From a bacterium (GTDB lineage Bacteria > Chloroflexota > Anaerolineae > Caldilineales > Caldilineaceae), in contig WGMT01000007.1 of the NCBI GenBank assembly GCA_016124945.1, positions 1 to 64,000 of the forward strand: a DNA stretch of 64,000 nucleotides. Direction: 5' to 3'. Under the pieces are notes generated by a model that had not been told where the DNA came from, did not search any database, and saw nothing but the letters and a program-made list of their open reading frames with translations. Every line of letters begins with the position of its first letter. Position 1 is the stretch's first letter. This document shows, piece by piece, positions 38,570 to 47,583 of this stretch. Both the position numbers and the translations under genes were made by a program.

Positions 38570-38791
38570 TTACCGCAAGCCATCGACTGAAGACGCTGAT
38601 TCTTCTTGCAGCCAGCGCCCGATGACCTGCGCCAGATGGTCAAGCTGATCACAAGGTAGGTGACGTCCTGTGCCGACGTGGATCAGGTGGCAGCGCCACT
38701 CTTCACTGGACGTGTCCGCGGCGCGCCAGGTGCGCACGATGAAAGATTCCCGCTGCGGTGGTGGGTGGGTGTTGGGCGGATCGTGAGACAT
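38570..38791 (-). CDS. small hypothetical protein
   Basis: 73-aa ORF; FIVRTWRAADTSSEEWRCHLIHVGTGRHLPCDQLDHLAQVIGRWL is plausible protein sequence; no family named. Confidence 0.45.
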   Translation of the reverse strand: MSHDPPNTHPPPQRESFIVRTWRAADTSSEEWRCHLIHVGTGRHLPCDQLDHLAQVIGRWLQEESASSVDGLR

Positions 38792-39072
38792 GGGTGTCCT
38801 CGTGGTGCGTGTTGCGTGGTGCGTGTACCAGCGCAGGATGTGAGCGTGTATTGGGATGTTGTGGTGATGCGTCTTGATTTAACGGCGGGGGTGTCTCAGG
38901 ATTGTCTCAGAGGGTTTATAAGTCACACACCGATAATGGGTACAAACAACCTGCCGCCACGAATGCAGGAGTGTATTGGTGCACAGTTTTCTCTTGACCT
39001 CCATTCATAGGTAACTTACAATCATAGACATCGCTACAACTCTACAGAGAACAGCAGCAAGGTATAAGATCT

Positions 39073-39375
39073 GTGGAAATTGCATACTCAATCAGTGGCG
39101 TACCCATCCGGCTGACCACTGAACGATGGGATCACATCGTCGTCAACAAACCCTACATGCATGCGTTCGACGATGCGATTTTGAAAGCGATCGAGCGCCC
39201 GACGGTGATATTGCGAGGATATGCAGGTTCGTATGTGGCGGTGCTGAATCTGGCACGAGACAGATTCTTGCACGTTGTCTACAAGGAAGTCAGTGCGGAA
39301 GATGGGTTTGTGATTACAGCGTATGTATCGTCCAAGTACAATCGAGGTTCAGTGATATGGCCGCGCAAATTCTAG
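39073..39375 (+). CDS. PBECR/BECR-fold nuclease-like small protein
   Basis: GTG start; LTTERWDHIVVNKPYM...AIERPTVILRGYAGSYVAVLNLARDRFLHVVYKEVSAEDGFVITAYVSSK. Confidence 0.65.
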   Translation: MEIAYSISGVPIRLTTERWDHIVVNKPYMHAFDDAILKAIERPTVILRGYAGSYVAVLNLARDRFLHVVYKEVSAEDGFVITAYVSSKYNRGSVIWPRKF

Positions 39376-39599
39376 AACACCCCAGCCTCGGCTATCTGCT
39401 AAAGGCTGTGACGAATCTGATCAAATTGCCGACGACGAAACTCTGGCTGGACTACGACGCAGAGGTGGATGTGTTGTACATCCACTTTGAAGACAATCCA
39501 TCCTCTACGCACAGTGAAATGCGTGAAGACGGCATTGTGTTGGACTATCGAGATGATGAACTTGTCGGGTTGACTGTGCTGGAGGCGTCACAGCGATAA
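39357..39599 (+). CDS. DUF2283 family protein
   Basis: LWLDYDAEVDVLYIHFEDNPSSTHSEMREDGIVLDYRDDELVGLTVLEAS; overlaps the previous gene by 19 nt. Confidence 0.85.
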   Translation: MAAQILEHPSLGYLLKAVTNLIKLPTTKLWLDYDAEVDVLYIHFEDNPSSTHSEMREDGIVLDYRDDELVGLTVLEASQR

Positions 39600-39601
39600 A
39601 A

Positions 39602-39841
39602 ATGAGGCAGTGCCAAAGCTGTGGAGAGGAATCTGAGGAACGACGGATCGAATACCTGTACAGCCACAAAGGCAACTACTTGCTCGTGCCCAACACACCT
39701 TTGGAAATCTGCACACACTGTGGCATGGTCTACTACGATGCCGCCGTTCTCAAGGAAATCGAGCGGCGCTTCTTCGCCATTCAAGAGCACAACGAAGAAC
39801 CCGATCAGTATATCCAGATGCCTACTGCTGCTTTTGTGTAA
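39602..39841 (+). CDS. YgiT-type zinc finger protein
   Basis: CQSCGEE...VPNTPLEICTHCGMVYYDAAVLKEIERRF; two CxxC pairs; 2 nt after the previous stop. Confidence 0.88.
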   Translation: MRQCQSCGEESEERRIEYLYSHKGNYLLVPNTPLEICTHCGMVYYDAAVLKEIERRFFAIQEHNEEPDQYIQMPTAAFV

Positions 39842-39874
39842 TGAGTGCAGCCCCCTCTTGATATCATTTCGAGC

Positions 39875-39936
39875 GGAGAGAGCATCCTCAGATGCGGCTC
39901 TATTCGTGTGCCGCCGCATCTGAGGATGCTCTCTCC
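39875..39936. terminator. 24-bp perfect hairpin between convergent genes
   Basis: GGAGAGAGCATCCTCAGATGCGGC-loop-GCCGCATCTGAGGATGCTCTCTCC. Confidence 0.8.
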
Positions 39937-39995
39937 ACGTCTGATGGCATTGTTCGTCCACACCCATTCTCCATCCGTGTTCCCCCCATCCGTAT

Positions 39996-42900
39996 CTACA
40001 AGACAAACTCTGCATCCACCAACAACGCCCGGTGCGCGGGGACAGTCTCGCTACTGCGCGTACGCTGCTCCGGTGACAGGCTGTCGAGGACGGCGCTGAA
40101 CTCGGTCATCGCTTGAACGAGGGCGGCGCGGGCTTCGTCGGTGCGGCCGGCGGCGCGGAGGACGCGAAAACGCCGGTGATGGAGTAGATACGATTGGAAG
40201 ACGCCGGGATCGACGCCGTCCACGGCCTCGGTAGTGGCGGTGAGGGCTTCGTCGAGCCGCCCTAGTTCGAGGAAGATTTCGCCCTGGATCGAACGCATCT
40301 CGGTAACAAGTTGGGGCGCGTCGATGTCGTGGCTAATGGAAAGCGCTTCGTCGATCAGGCGCAATGCGTCCTCGAAGTTGGCTTCGGCCTGGCTGAGCGT
40401 AGCCTGTGCGCGCAACGCCTGCGCTTTGACATAGGCATAGTCCACTTCGGCAAAAGCGGCCACGGATCGATCCAAATGTTGCCGCGCCAAAACCAGATCC
40501 CCGCTGTAGTAGGCTGCCATCGAGAGCAGATTCCACGCCTGCCCCACGCCGATGGCATCGCCCACGTCTTCGCTCCACGCCAGCGCCCGCCGCACCTGCG
40601 CAATGACGTCCTCGTCCGGCCCCACAAACGAAAGAAAAGTAGAGCCGTGGTTGATGGCGATGATGTGTTCCAGCCGCGCTTCGCCCAGTTGACGGCCAAT
40701 CGCCATGCCCCGTTCGTAGAGCGCCAGCGCTTCGCCGATACGCCCCAAAATGCAGAGCGCATTGGCCAGATTGGTGGCAATGCGCGCTTCCTGGTAGCGG
40801 TAGCCGCACTGTTCGGTAAGTGTCAGCGCCTGGGAATAGCGTTCGGCCCCACCCGCCACGTCGCCCCGTTCCACCTGGATCACGGCCAAGGTAACGTAGA
40901 CGTGGGCTTCGCCGGCCACATCGCCCAATTCCTGATAGCGGTGCAGGGCCGACTCAGCCACCGCCAGCGCCTCGTCGTAGGCATTGCGACCGGGCAGTAC
41001 GTCGGCCAGGTGGATCAGCGCCTGCGCCTGTAGGCGTGGATCGTCCATCCCTTCAGCCACGTCCACGGCCTGGCGCAGTTTGTCTTCCGCGCCGGGCAGA
41101 TCGCCCACCTGATTGCGCAATTCACCCCAATAGATCAACGATTCCACCTGAAGACGGACGTCGCCCATCTCCTCGGCGAGGACGCAACAGGCTGCGACGG
41201 CATCCAGCGCGTCGGTCAACTGGCCGGATGCGCCCGCCAGCCGCGCCTGCCGCAACGCGAGGACACCCCGCTGCGCCCGGCTGAGCCCGTCCACCTGGGC
41301 CAACTGCGCCAACACCTGCGCCTGCGCCTCCCGTTCGCCCAGTAGATCGAGGACGCCTTGCCATGCCAGCAGCAGGTTGAAACGCTGCCCCACCGCCAGG
41401 GCCACGTCACCCAGGTGGACCGCGGCCTGTTCGTAGTGTCGGCGCGCCAGCGGATAGCTGCCGCCGGATCGGGCACTGTCACCGGCCAGGGTGTGGTAGT
41501 GGAAAGCCTGTCCTGTGGCACCGGCCAACGCAAAGTGATAGGCCAGCAGCGCCGCCGCGTCCGGCTGCACACGGGCGAGGACGTCCCCGGCGCGGCGGTG
41601 GAGTTGTCTTCGTGCGCGGTCGGGCAGTTGGGCGTAGACGGTCTGCCGGATCTGGTCGTGCTCGAAGCGGTAGGCGGTGGCCGTCTCCTGTAAAAAGCGG
41701 CGCTGGACGAGGGTGGCGGTGGCCGTCAATGCCTCCCGCGCCGTGCCGGGGAAGAGCGATGCCAGGAGGTTGAGGTCGAACGTTGTGCCCAGGACGGCGG
41801 CCACGTCGAGGATCTGGCGTTCGCTGGGCAGCAGGTGGGCCAGGCGACGCTGGATCATCGACGTCACTTCAGGCGAGACGAAAGCCTCTTCGTAGTCCAC
41901 TGTCTGGCTGTCCCACGGGGTTTGCCAGCCGCCGCCGTCGGTGGGGGTGAGGTTGCCCTCCTGGTAGAGCGTGCGCAGTGTCTCCAGCACAAAAAACGGA
42001 TTGCCCTGCGTCTGGGTGAAGATGCGCTTTTCAAAAAGAGGAGCGGCGCGATCTAATCCCAGGATCCGGCGCACCAGATCGGCGCTCTCTTGTGGGGAAA
42101 GTCCATCCAGTAAAAGCCGCTGTGGACGGCTGCCACGGTCGATCTCCGCCAGGCTCACCCACACAGCAGGGTTGGCGCGCGCTTCGTCGCTGCGATAGGA
42201 GAGGAGCACGAGCAGCGGACTTTCTGCCACGCGCCGCGAAAGATAGATCAAGGCGTTGAGGGTGGCGCTGTCGGCCCACTGCACGTCGTCGAGCACGAGG
42301 ACGGTGGGGGTGAGCTGCCCCAAAGCCAGGACGAGACGGGTAAGCGCTTCGAGCAGGCGCACACGGTCGGGTTCGGGATCGAGCGGGGGTGGCGTGGGCA
42401 GGTCGGGCAGCCACGTGGGCAGCGCAGTGAGGACGCGCCCGGCCACGCCCAGCCACATCGGGTCGACGAGGATGCGCAGTTGTTGGGCGCGCAGGGGCGA
42501 TAGCAGATTGCCCAGCGCGTGGATCAATGGCGTGTAGGGCCGGTTCAGTTCAATCTCCTGCGCCGCGCCCCGCCCAACCAATAGCCCGCGCCATGTGGCA
42601 TCGCTGAGAATCGTGTCGATGAGGCGGCTCTTGCCCACCCCGGCGGGCCCTTCCAGCAAGAAGATCTGTCCCTGGCCGGATTGGGCCTGGGACAGGGAGT
42701 GGAGCAGCAGCGTCCGCTCACCATCGCGACCAATCAGCGGCGGCTCGTAGGATGGATCGGTAAAGGCGGCGGACTGGGTGGCGTCCGTGCGGCGGACCTG
42801 CGCCGACAACCGCCCGGAAAGAGCAATCAGTTCAGGCGCGGGCCGTGTCTCCAGTTCGCGGGCCAGCCGTTCGCTGTAGCGATGGAAGACGCGCAACCCG

Positions 42901-43520
42901 GCGTCGGGGCAGTGGAGCGTCAACGCGATCTGCATCGCTTCGCGCACCCACTCCTCGGCCAGGGGATCGAGTTGGATTAGCGCCTGCACCACCAGCTCGG
43001 CGTCCGTCCACGCGCCCTGACGCTTGCGCCAGGCCAACATCTGCGCCAGCCCTGCCTGCACCGACTGGAAAAGCTGCTCCCGCGCCAGCAGCACCCAATC
43101 CTCAAAGTAGCCTGGGAGCAGGTCGCCCTGGTAGAGATTGGTGATTTCGGCAGGTGATGGCCACGAATGAGGATCGTCCTTGCGCAGCGCGGTGAGAACG
43201 GAGCGCAGACGAAAGAGGTCACAATCCAGAGGCACAGCGGTGGAAAGTGTAACCGTCGCCCCGGTGGTCGCTAACAGATCAGCGACGCCCACCTTCTCCA
43301 ACTCGTTGCCGATGCGCCAGAGTTCCTGGGTCAAGCGGCGGCGGGCGTTCTTTTCGGGCAGATCGGGCCAGAAGATGCCTGCCAGGTGGCCGCGCGTGTG
43401 TGGTCCTGGCTGCACGAGCAGATAGGCCAGCAGCAACCGGCTCTTCTCCGTAGGCAACGGCGGCAGAAGACGGGCGGCGAAGGTGAGGGTGAAGCGGCCA
43501 AGCAGGCGGATTTCGAGCAT
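39996..43520 (-). CDS. SARP/BTAD-type regulator with AAA ATPase and TPRs (1174 aa)
   Basis: MLEIRLLGRFTLTFAARLL winged-helix N-term, LEGPAGVGKSRLIDTIL P-loop, VLVLDDVQWADSATL, C-terminal TPRs. Confidence 0.9.
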   Translation of the reverse strand: MLEIRLLGRFTLTFAARLLPPLPTEKSRLLLAYLLVQPGPHTRGHLAGIFWPDLPEKNARRRLTQELWRIGNELEKVGVADLLATTGATVTLSTAVPLDCDLFRLRSVLTALRKDDPHSWPSPAEITNLYQGDLLPGYFEDWVLLAREQLFQSVQAGLAQMLAWRKRQGAWTDAELVVQALIQLDPLAEEWVREAMQIALTLHCPDAGLRVFHRYSERLARELETRPAPELIALSGRLSAQVRRTDATQSAAFTDPSYEPPLIGRDGERTLLLHSLSQAQSGQGQIFLLEGPAGVGKSRLIDTILSDATWRGLLVGRGAAQEIELNRPYTPLIHALGNLLSPLRAQQLRILVDPMWLGVAGRVLTALPTWLPDLPTPPPLDPEPDRVRLLEALTRLVLALGQLTPTVLVLDDVQWADSATLNALIYLSRRVAESPLLVLLSYRSDEARANPAVWVSLAEIDRGSRPQRLLLDGLSPQESADLVRRILGLDRAAPLFEKRIFTQTQGNPFFVLETLRTLYQEGNLTPTDGGGWQTPWDSQTVDYEEAFVSPEVTSMIQRRLAHLLPSERQILDVAAVLGTTFDLNLLASLFPGTAREALTATATLVQRRFLQETATAYRFEHDQIRQTVYAQLPDRARRQLHRRAGDVLARVQPDAAALLAYHFALAGATGQAFHYHTLAGDSARSGGSYPLARRHYEQAAVHLGDVALAVGQRFNLLLAWQGVLDLLGEREAQAQVLAQLAQVDGLSRAQRGVLALRQARLAGASGQLTDALDAVAACCVLAEEMGDVRLQVESLIYWGELRNQVGDLPGAEDKLRQAVDVAEGMDDPRLQAQALIHLADVLPGRNAYDEALAVAESALHRYQELGDVAGEAHVYVTLAVIQVERGDVAGGAERYSQALTLTEQCGYRYQEARIATNLANALCILGRIGEALALYERGMAIGRQLGEARLEHIIAINHGSTFLSFVGPDEDVIAQVRRALAWSEDVGDAIGVGQAWNLLSMAAYYSGDLVLARQHLDRSVAAFAEVDYAYVKAQALRAQATLSQAEANFEDALRLIDEALSISHDIDAPQLVTEMRSIQGEIFLELGRLDEALTATTEAVDGVDPGVFQSYLLHHRRFRVLRAAGRTDEARAALVQAMTEFSAVLDSLSPEQRTRSSETVPAHRALLVDAEFVL

Positions 43521-43544
43521 GGATGGTGCGATGGGTTGCGGTGA

Positions 43545-43605
43545 AGCGATTGGGGGATTAGGCGATTAGGGGACTAAGGAATTCCAGAGATTCCACTTAG
43601 TCCCC
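43545..43605. repeat. octamer repeat/hairpin in leader of SARP gene 2
   Basis: gattgggggattaggcgattaggggactaag ... cttagtcccc; 10-bp stem GGGGACTAAG/CTTAGTCCCC. Confidence 0.75.
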
Positions 43606-43633
43606 AGCATCATACCCTTAACCACAGCATTGC
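43605..43633 (-). promoter_or_regulatory. putative promoter upstream of SARP gene 2
   Basis: Minus strand TTTTGGCAATGCTGTGGTTAAGGGTATGAT; resembles 4686-4722 and 17706-17744. Confidence 0.4.
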
Positions 43634-43644
43634 CAAAACACAGT

Positions 43645-45843
43645 CTACTGCGTAAACACTTGTGCCAGGGTACGGGACAATAGATCGGCATCCACTGGCT
43701 TGAGCAGCCAGCCCGCCAATCCTTGCTCGGTGAGGTTGGGTAGTTCCGCGTCCAGTGGGTGACCGCTGAGGATCAGCACAGGCGTTGTGATGTTGCGGGC
43801 GCGCAGGATTGTCAGGAGTTCCTCACCGCCCATGCCAGGCATTACCAGATCGCTTAGGACAAGATCAACAGCGACTTCGCTCTCTTCCAGGATCTTCATG
43901 GCTTCAATGCCGTTGGCGGCGGTTACGGGTGTATAGCCAAGCAGTTCAATCATGTCGCGCAGGGCGTGCAGCAGATCCAGGTTATCCTCAACAATAAGGA
44001 CGGTATAACCACCCCGCACCCAGAATTTGTGTTGCCGTCCCAGGCTAGCCACACCTTTCAGTGGGGCGGCGGGCAGAAAGATCGTGAACGTTGTCCCCTG
44101 CCCCTCTCTGGAATGCACCTCGATCTCGCCCCCATGTTGTTTAACAATGCCATGCACCTGCGGGAGCCCCAACCCAGATCCCTGGCCTGGGGATTTGGTG
44201 GTGAAGAATGGCTCGAAAATGTGCGGCAGGTGCTCCGGCAGAATACCGGAACCGCTGTCGGCCACAGTAAGGCAGAGCCAAGATCCAGGTGACAGATGCG
44301 GGCGGGGCGCCTTGGTATGAGAAGAGAGGACAATGCGCAAGCTGCCGCCTTTGGGCATTGCGTCTCGCGCATTTACAGCCAGGTTCATCACCATTTGCTG
44401 CATACGGGTCAGATCCACCAGCGCCCCATACTCACCGGGGTCGTAGTTCAAGCTAACCAACACATTTTCAGGCAGTGTGCGCTTGAGCAGATCAACCTGC
44501 TCGGTGAGAATGGGCGCCAGATCGAGTGGACGTCGCTCCAGAACAGCTTGCCGGCTGAAGTCGAGGATCTGCTGGATCAGACGCGCCGCATGGGACACTT
44601 GCGCCTGAATCACGTTGAGACGTCCTTGGTCTCGTTCCTCAAGCGAGGCAGATCTCTGCAACAAGGGGATTTGTAAGGCAATCACAGCCAGGATGTTGTT
44701 AAAGTCGTGGGCAATGCCTGCCGCAAGTTGCCCCACAGCAGCCAGCCGCTCCTGATGGACAAGCCGTTTGTTGAGATCCTGAGCAAGGTTTTCGGCCTGA
44801 ATCTGCTCCGTCACATCCACGAAGGTGACTACAACCTGAATGATGTTTCCACTTGCATTGAATTCAGGAAAGGCATTCACCATCACCCACACCACATCTT
44901 GTGTAGACGGGCGTTTAATTCCTAAGACAAAGTTTTCAGTTGGCGTCTTATTGGTCAGTACTTGCATCACCGGATATTCATCCAATAACATCCGGCTCCC
45001 ATCTCGGCATAAGAAGTACCAGTTTGGATCCTCGGCAGACCTGCCCAGCGCCTCCTCATTGCTGAGCCCGAGCAAGCAGTGTGCACGTTCATTGGCCAGG
45101 AGGACCTGGGTATCCGGCCCATGTACCACAAGCCCCGCATGAAGGTTCTGGATCAACTGCCGATATCGTTCCTCACTGACACGCAAAGCCGCCTCGGCTT
45201 GCTTACGCTCGGTGATGTCCTCAGTGTAGAGGACAATACCACCGATGGCGCCGTCGGCCTCGTACCACGGGCGACACTCCCAGCGGATCCACTCTTCGCT
45301 GCCGTCTTCGCGTACATGACGGTCTTCTTCGGCGCGCAACACTTCACCGGCCAACGCCCGCCGATGGGCATCGCGCCACTTGGCAGGCACGCCAGGGAAA
45401 ACATCATAGTGACAGCGCCCGATGACTTCCTGTCCTCTGGCCTTCTCATCGACGTGTGCTTGCTGCCCCACATAGATATAACGCATCTCTCGATCGTAGA
45501 CGGCAATCGAACTCTGATTGTGGGCAATAATGTAGTTGAGCAAGGCTTGAGAATTGCGCAGCGCGGTCTCTGTCTGGATGTACTCGCTGATGTAGTGATC
45601 TTCGTAGCGGGTGCGGACCTCGATCAGAGATTCGTGGCTCTTCCGCAACGCCTCGTCCTGTTCGGCCAGCTTCTCACGACAGTCATACAGTTCTATGAAG
45701 ATCTGGCGAATTTCGGCGGGTGAAAGGTTCGCCAGGAGTTGATCATCCAGATCGGAAACCGACCAATCAAGATTGAGCAGGTCGATACGGCTTGGCTGAG
45801 TGGTTGTATGTGGTGGTGAGTCTGCCTGGCAATTTGCGACCAT
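43645..45843 (-). CDS. hybrid sensor histidine kinase (PAS-PAS-HisKA-HATPase-receiver)
   Basis: AAGIAHDFNNILAVI H-box, PAS/PAC DGSEEWIRWECRPW, N-box NLAVNARDAMPKGG, receiver LVLSDLVMPGMGGEELL. Confidence 0.93.
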   Translation of the reverse strand: MVANCQADSPPHTTTQPSRIDLLNLDWSVSDLDDQLLANLSPAEIRQIFIELYDCREKLAEQDEALRKSHESLIEVRTRYEDHYISEYIQTETALRNSQALLNYIIAHNQSSIAVYDREMRYIYVGQQAHVDEKARGQEVIGRCHYDVFPGVPAKWRDAHRRALAGEVLRAEEDRHVREDGSEEWIRWECRPWYEADGAIGGIVLYTEDITERKQAEAALRVSEERYRQLIQNLHAGLVVHGPDTQVLLANERAHCLLGLSNEEALGRSAEDPNWYFLCRDGSRMLLDEYPVMQVLTNKTPTENFVLGIKRPSTQDVVWVMVNAFPEFNASGNIIQVVVTFVDVTEQIQAENLAQDLNKRLVHQERLAAVGQLAAGIAHDFNNILAVIALQIPLLQRSASLEERDQGRLNVIQAQVSHAARLIQQILDFSRQAVLERRPLDLAPILTEQVDLLKRTLPENVLVSLNYDPGEYGALVDLTRMQQMVMNLAVNARDAMPKGGSLRIVLSSHTKAPRPHLSPGSWLCLTVADSGSGILPEHLPHIFEPFFTTKSPGQGSGLGLPQVHGIVKQHGGEIEVHSREGQGTTFTIFLPAAPLKGVASLGRQHKFWVRGGYTVLIVEDNLDLLHALRDMIELLGYTPVTAANGIEAMKILEESEVAVDLVLSDLVMPGMGGEELLTILRARNITTPVLILSGHPLDAELPNLTEQGLAGWLLKPVDADLLSRTLAQVFTQ

Positions 45844-46007
45844 AGTCTCTTTCCAAACATAGTATGGGTCAGATACTTATGGAAATATCCCGAAAACCTT
45901 ATCAAACCCTACTTTACATATTGTTCGGCCTAAAAAATATCGATTATTTGACCGTATTTCTTTGATAGCTGTTTTAAATGCAATGTAACTGAAGCAGCCA
46001 CCGACAA

Positions 46008-46064
46008 AAGAGGGGTGAGGCACAACCGACGCCTGTGTGGCGTCGGTTGTACCTCACCCCTCTT
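46008..46064. terminator. long hairpin downstream of purA
   Basis: AAGAGGGGTGAGG-C-ACAACCGACGCC-loop-GGCGTCGGTTGT-A-CCTCACCCCTCTT. Confidence 0.75.
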
Positions 46065-46103
46065 GTATCCTCACAAGATTCCTGCATTATTCACAAGAAC
46101 ATC

Positions 46104-46157
46104 TGCGTAGACGGATAAATTTGCGTTGACGGATGAATTTGCGTTGACAGACGAAGT
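46104..46157. repeat. three copies of an 18-nt tandem repeat
   Basis: TGCGTAGACGGATAAATT / TGCGTTGACGGATGAATT / TGCGTTGACAGACGAAGT. Confidence 0.85.
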
Positions 46158-46193
46158 TGTGAAGCAAGCAGGCAGGTTCTTTAGCAGTGCAGC

Positions 46194-47465
46194 CTAGACC
46201 TCGAACATCTGATCCCGCTCGGCGCCGACGGAGACGTAGGCAATGGGAATGCCGGCCAGTTCACTGATCCGTTCGATGTAGCGTTGCGCCGCGGCCGGCA
46301 GATCAGCCCAAGCGCGGCAACCTTCGGTGGAGCACTGCCAGCCCGGCCATTCTTCGTAGATCGGCTTCACCTGGTTGAGGACGGCCGTGTCGGGCATCGT
46401 ATCGTAGACAACTTCACCGCTGGGCAGTTGGTAACCGGTGCAGATTTTGATCGTTTCAAAGTGATCGAGAATATCCAGCTTGGTGATGGCGAGGCCCGTC
46501 ATGCCGTTGAGCCAGGCGGCATAGGCAATGGCGACGCCGTCGAACCAGCCACAACGTCGCGGACGGCCCGTGGTCGCGCCAAATTCTTGCCCCACGCTTC
46601 GCAACTTCTCTCCGTCGGCGTCGAGCAGTTCCACAGGGAAGGGGCCGTCGCCTACCGCCGAACTGTACGCCTTGACCACACCTACCACCTTGTCGATGGT
46701 GCGCGCCGGCAGCCCCGCGCCCGACGCCGCAAACGACGCCGTGGGGTTGCTGCTGGTGACGTAGGGGTAGATGCCCCAATCGAGATCGCGCATCACACCC
46801 AATTGCCCTTCGAGCAGGATGTCTTTGCCGGTTTCAATGGCTTTGCGTGTCATGGGGACGGTGTCAATGATGCGATGGGCGAGTTTGTCGCGGTAGTCCA
46901 TGCAGAGTGCGTAGAGTTCCTGGCCGTCCACCTTTTCGCCGCCCAAGATCTCAATCTTGCGGTTGATGGTTTCCAGGGCGCCGTCGAGGCGGCTTTCCAA
47001 CCAATCGGGCTGGAGCAGATCACCGATGCGCAGGCCGGAGCGTGTAGCTTTGTCGGCGTAGGCCGGGCCGATCCCCCGTTTGGTTGTGCCGATGGTGTCG
47101 CTGCCACGCGCCGATTCCTCGAGGACGTCCAATGTACGGTGGTAGGGCATGAGCATCTGGGCACGGTGACTGATCCACAGATTGTCCAGCGACACGCCGG
47201 CGGCTTCGAGGCCGGTCATTTCAGCCAGCAGCGACTGCGGATTGACCACACAACCGGTGCCGATAATGTTCTGCGTCTGCGGGTTGAAAATACCGCTGGG
47301 GATGAGATGGAGCGCATGCTTGCCATACTCGTTGATGACGGTATGCCCGGCGTTGTCTCCTCCCTGAAAGCGGATTACCATGTCGGCCTGTTGGGCCAGA
47401 TAATCGATAATGCGTCCTTTGCCTTCGTCGCCCCACTGGGCGCCCACAATCGCAGTGACGGTCAT
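46194..47465 (-). CDS. purA: adenylosuccinate synthase
   Basis: [43 protein letters not shown]; the ORF-track start 47555 translates the repeat and is rejected. Confidence 0.95.
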   Translation of the reverse strand: MTVTAIVGAQWGDEGKGRIIDYLAQQADMVIRFQGGDNAGHTVINEYGKHALHLIPSGIFNPQTQNIIGTGCVVNPQSLLAEMTGLEAAGVSLDNLWISHRAQMLMPYHRTLDVLEESARGSDTIGTTKRGIGPAYADKATRSGLRIGDLLQPDWLESRLDGALETINRKIEILGGEKVDGQELYALCMDYRDKLAHRIIDTVPMTRKAIETGKDILLEGQLGVMRDLDWGIYPYVTSSNPTASFAASGAGLPARTIDKVVGVVKAYSSAVGDGPFPVELLDADGEKLRSVGQEFGATTGRPRRCGWFDGVAIAYAAWLNGMTGLAITKLDILDHFETIKICTGYQLPSGEVVYDTMPDTAVLNQVKPIYEEWPGWQCSTEGCRAWADLPAAAQRYIERISELAGIPIAYVSVGAERDQMFEV

Positions 47466-47500
47466 AAAGGATATTCTTTCTAGTGAAGAAGGCGGTGAAA

Positions 47501-47576
47501 ACAGATGAATAAAGAATAATGAATAAAGAATAAAGAATGGGTAGACATCACCCATTCTTTATTCATCATTCACTTC
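47501..47576. repeat. GAATAAA heptamer repeat with hairpin between guaB and purA
   Basis: tgaataaagaataatgaataaagaataaagaatgggt-agacatc-acccattctttattc. Confidence 0.85.
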
Positions 47577-47583
47577 TATTCCA

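Noticed and set aside
47466-47555. N-terminal extension of purA in the ORF track
   Set aside because: It translates the GAATAAA hairpin; the conserved protein starts [17 protein letters not shown] at 47465.
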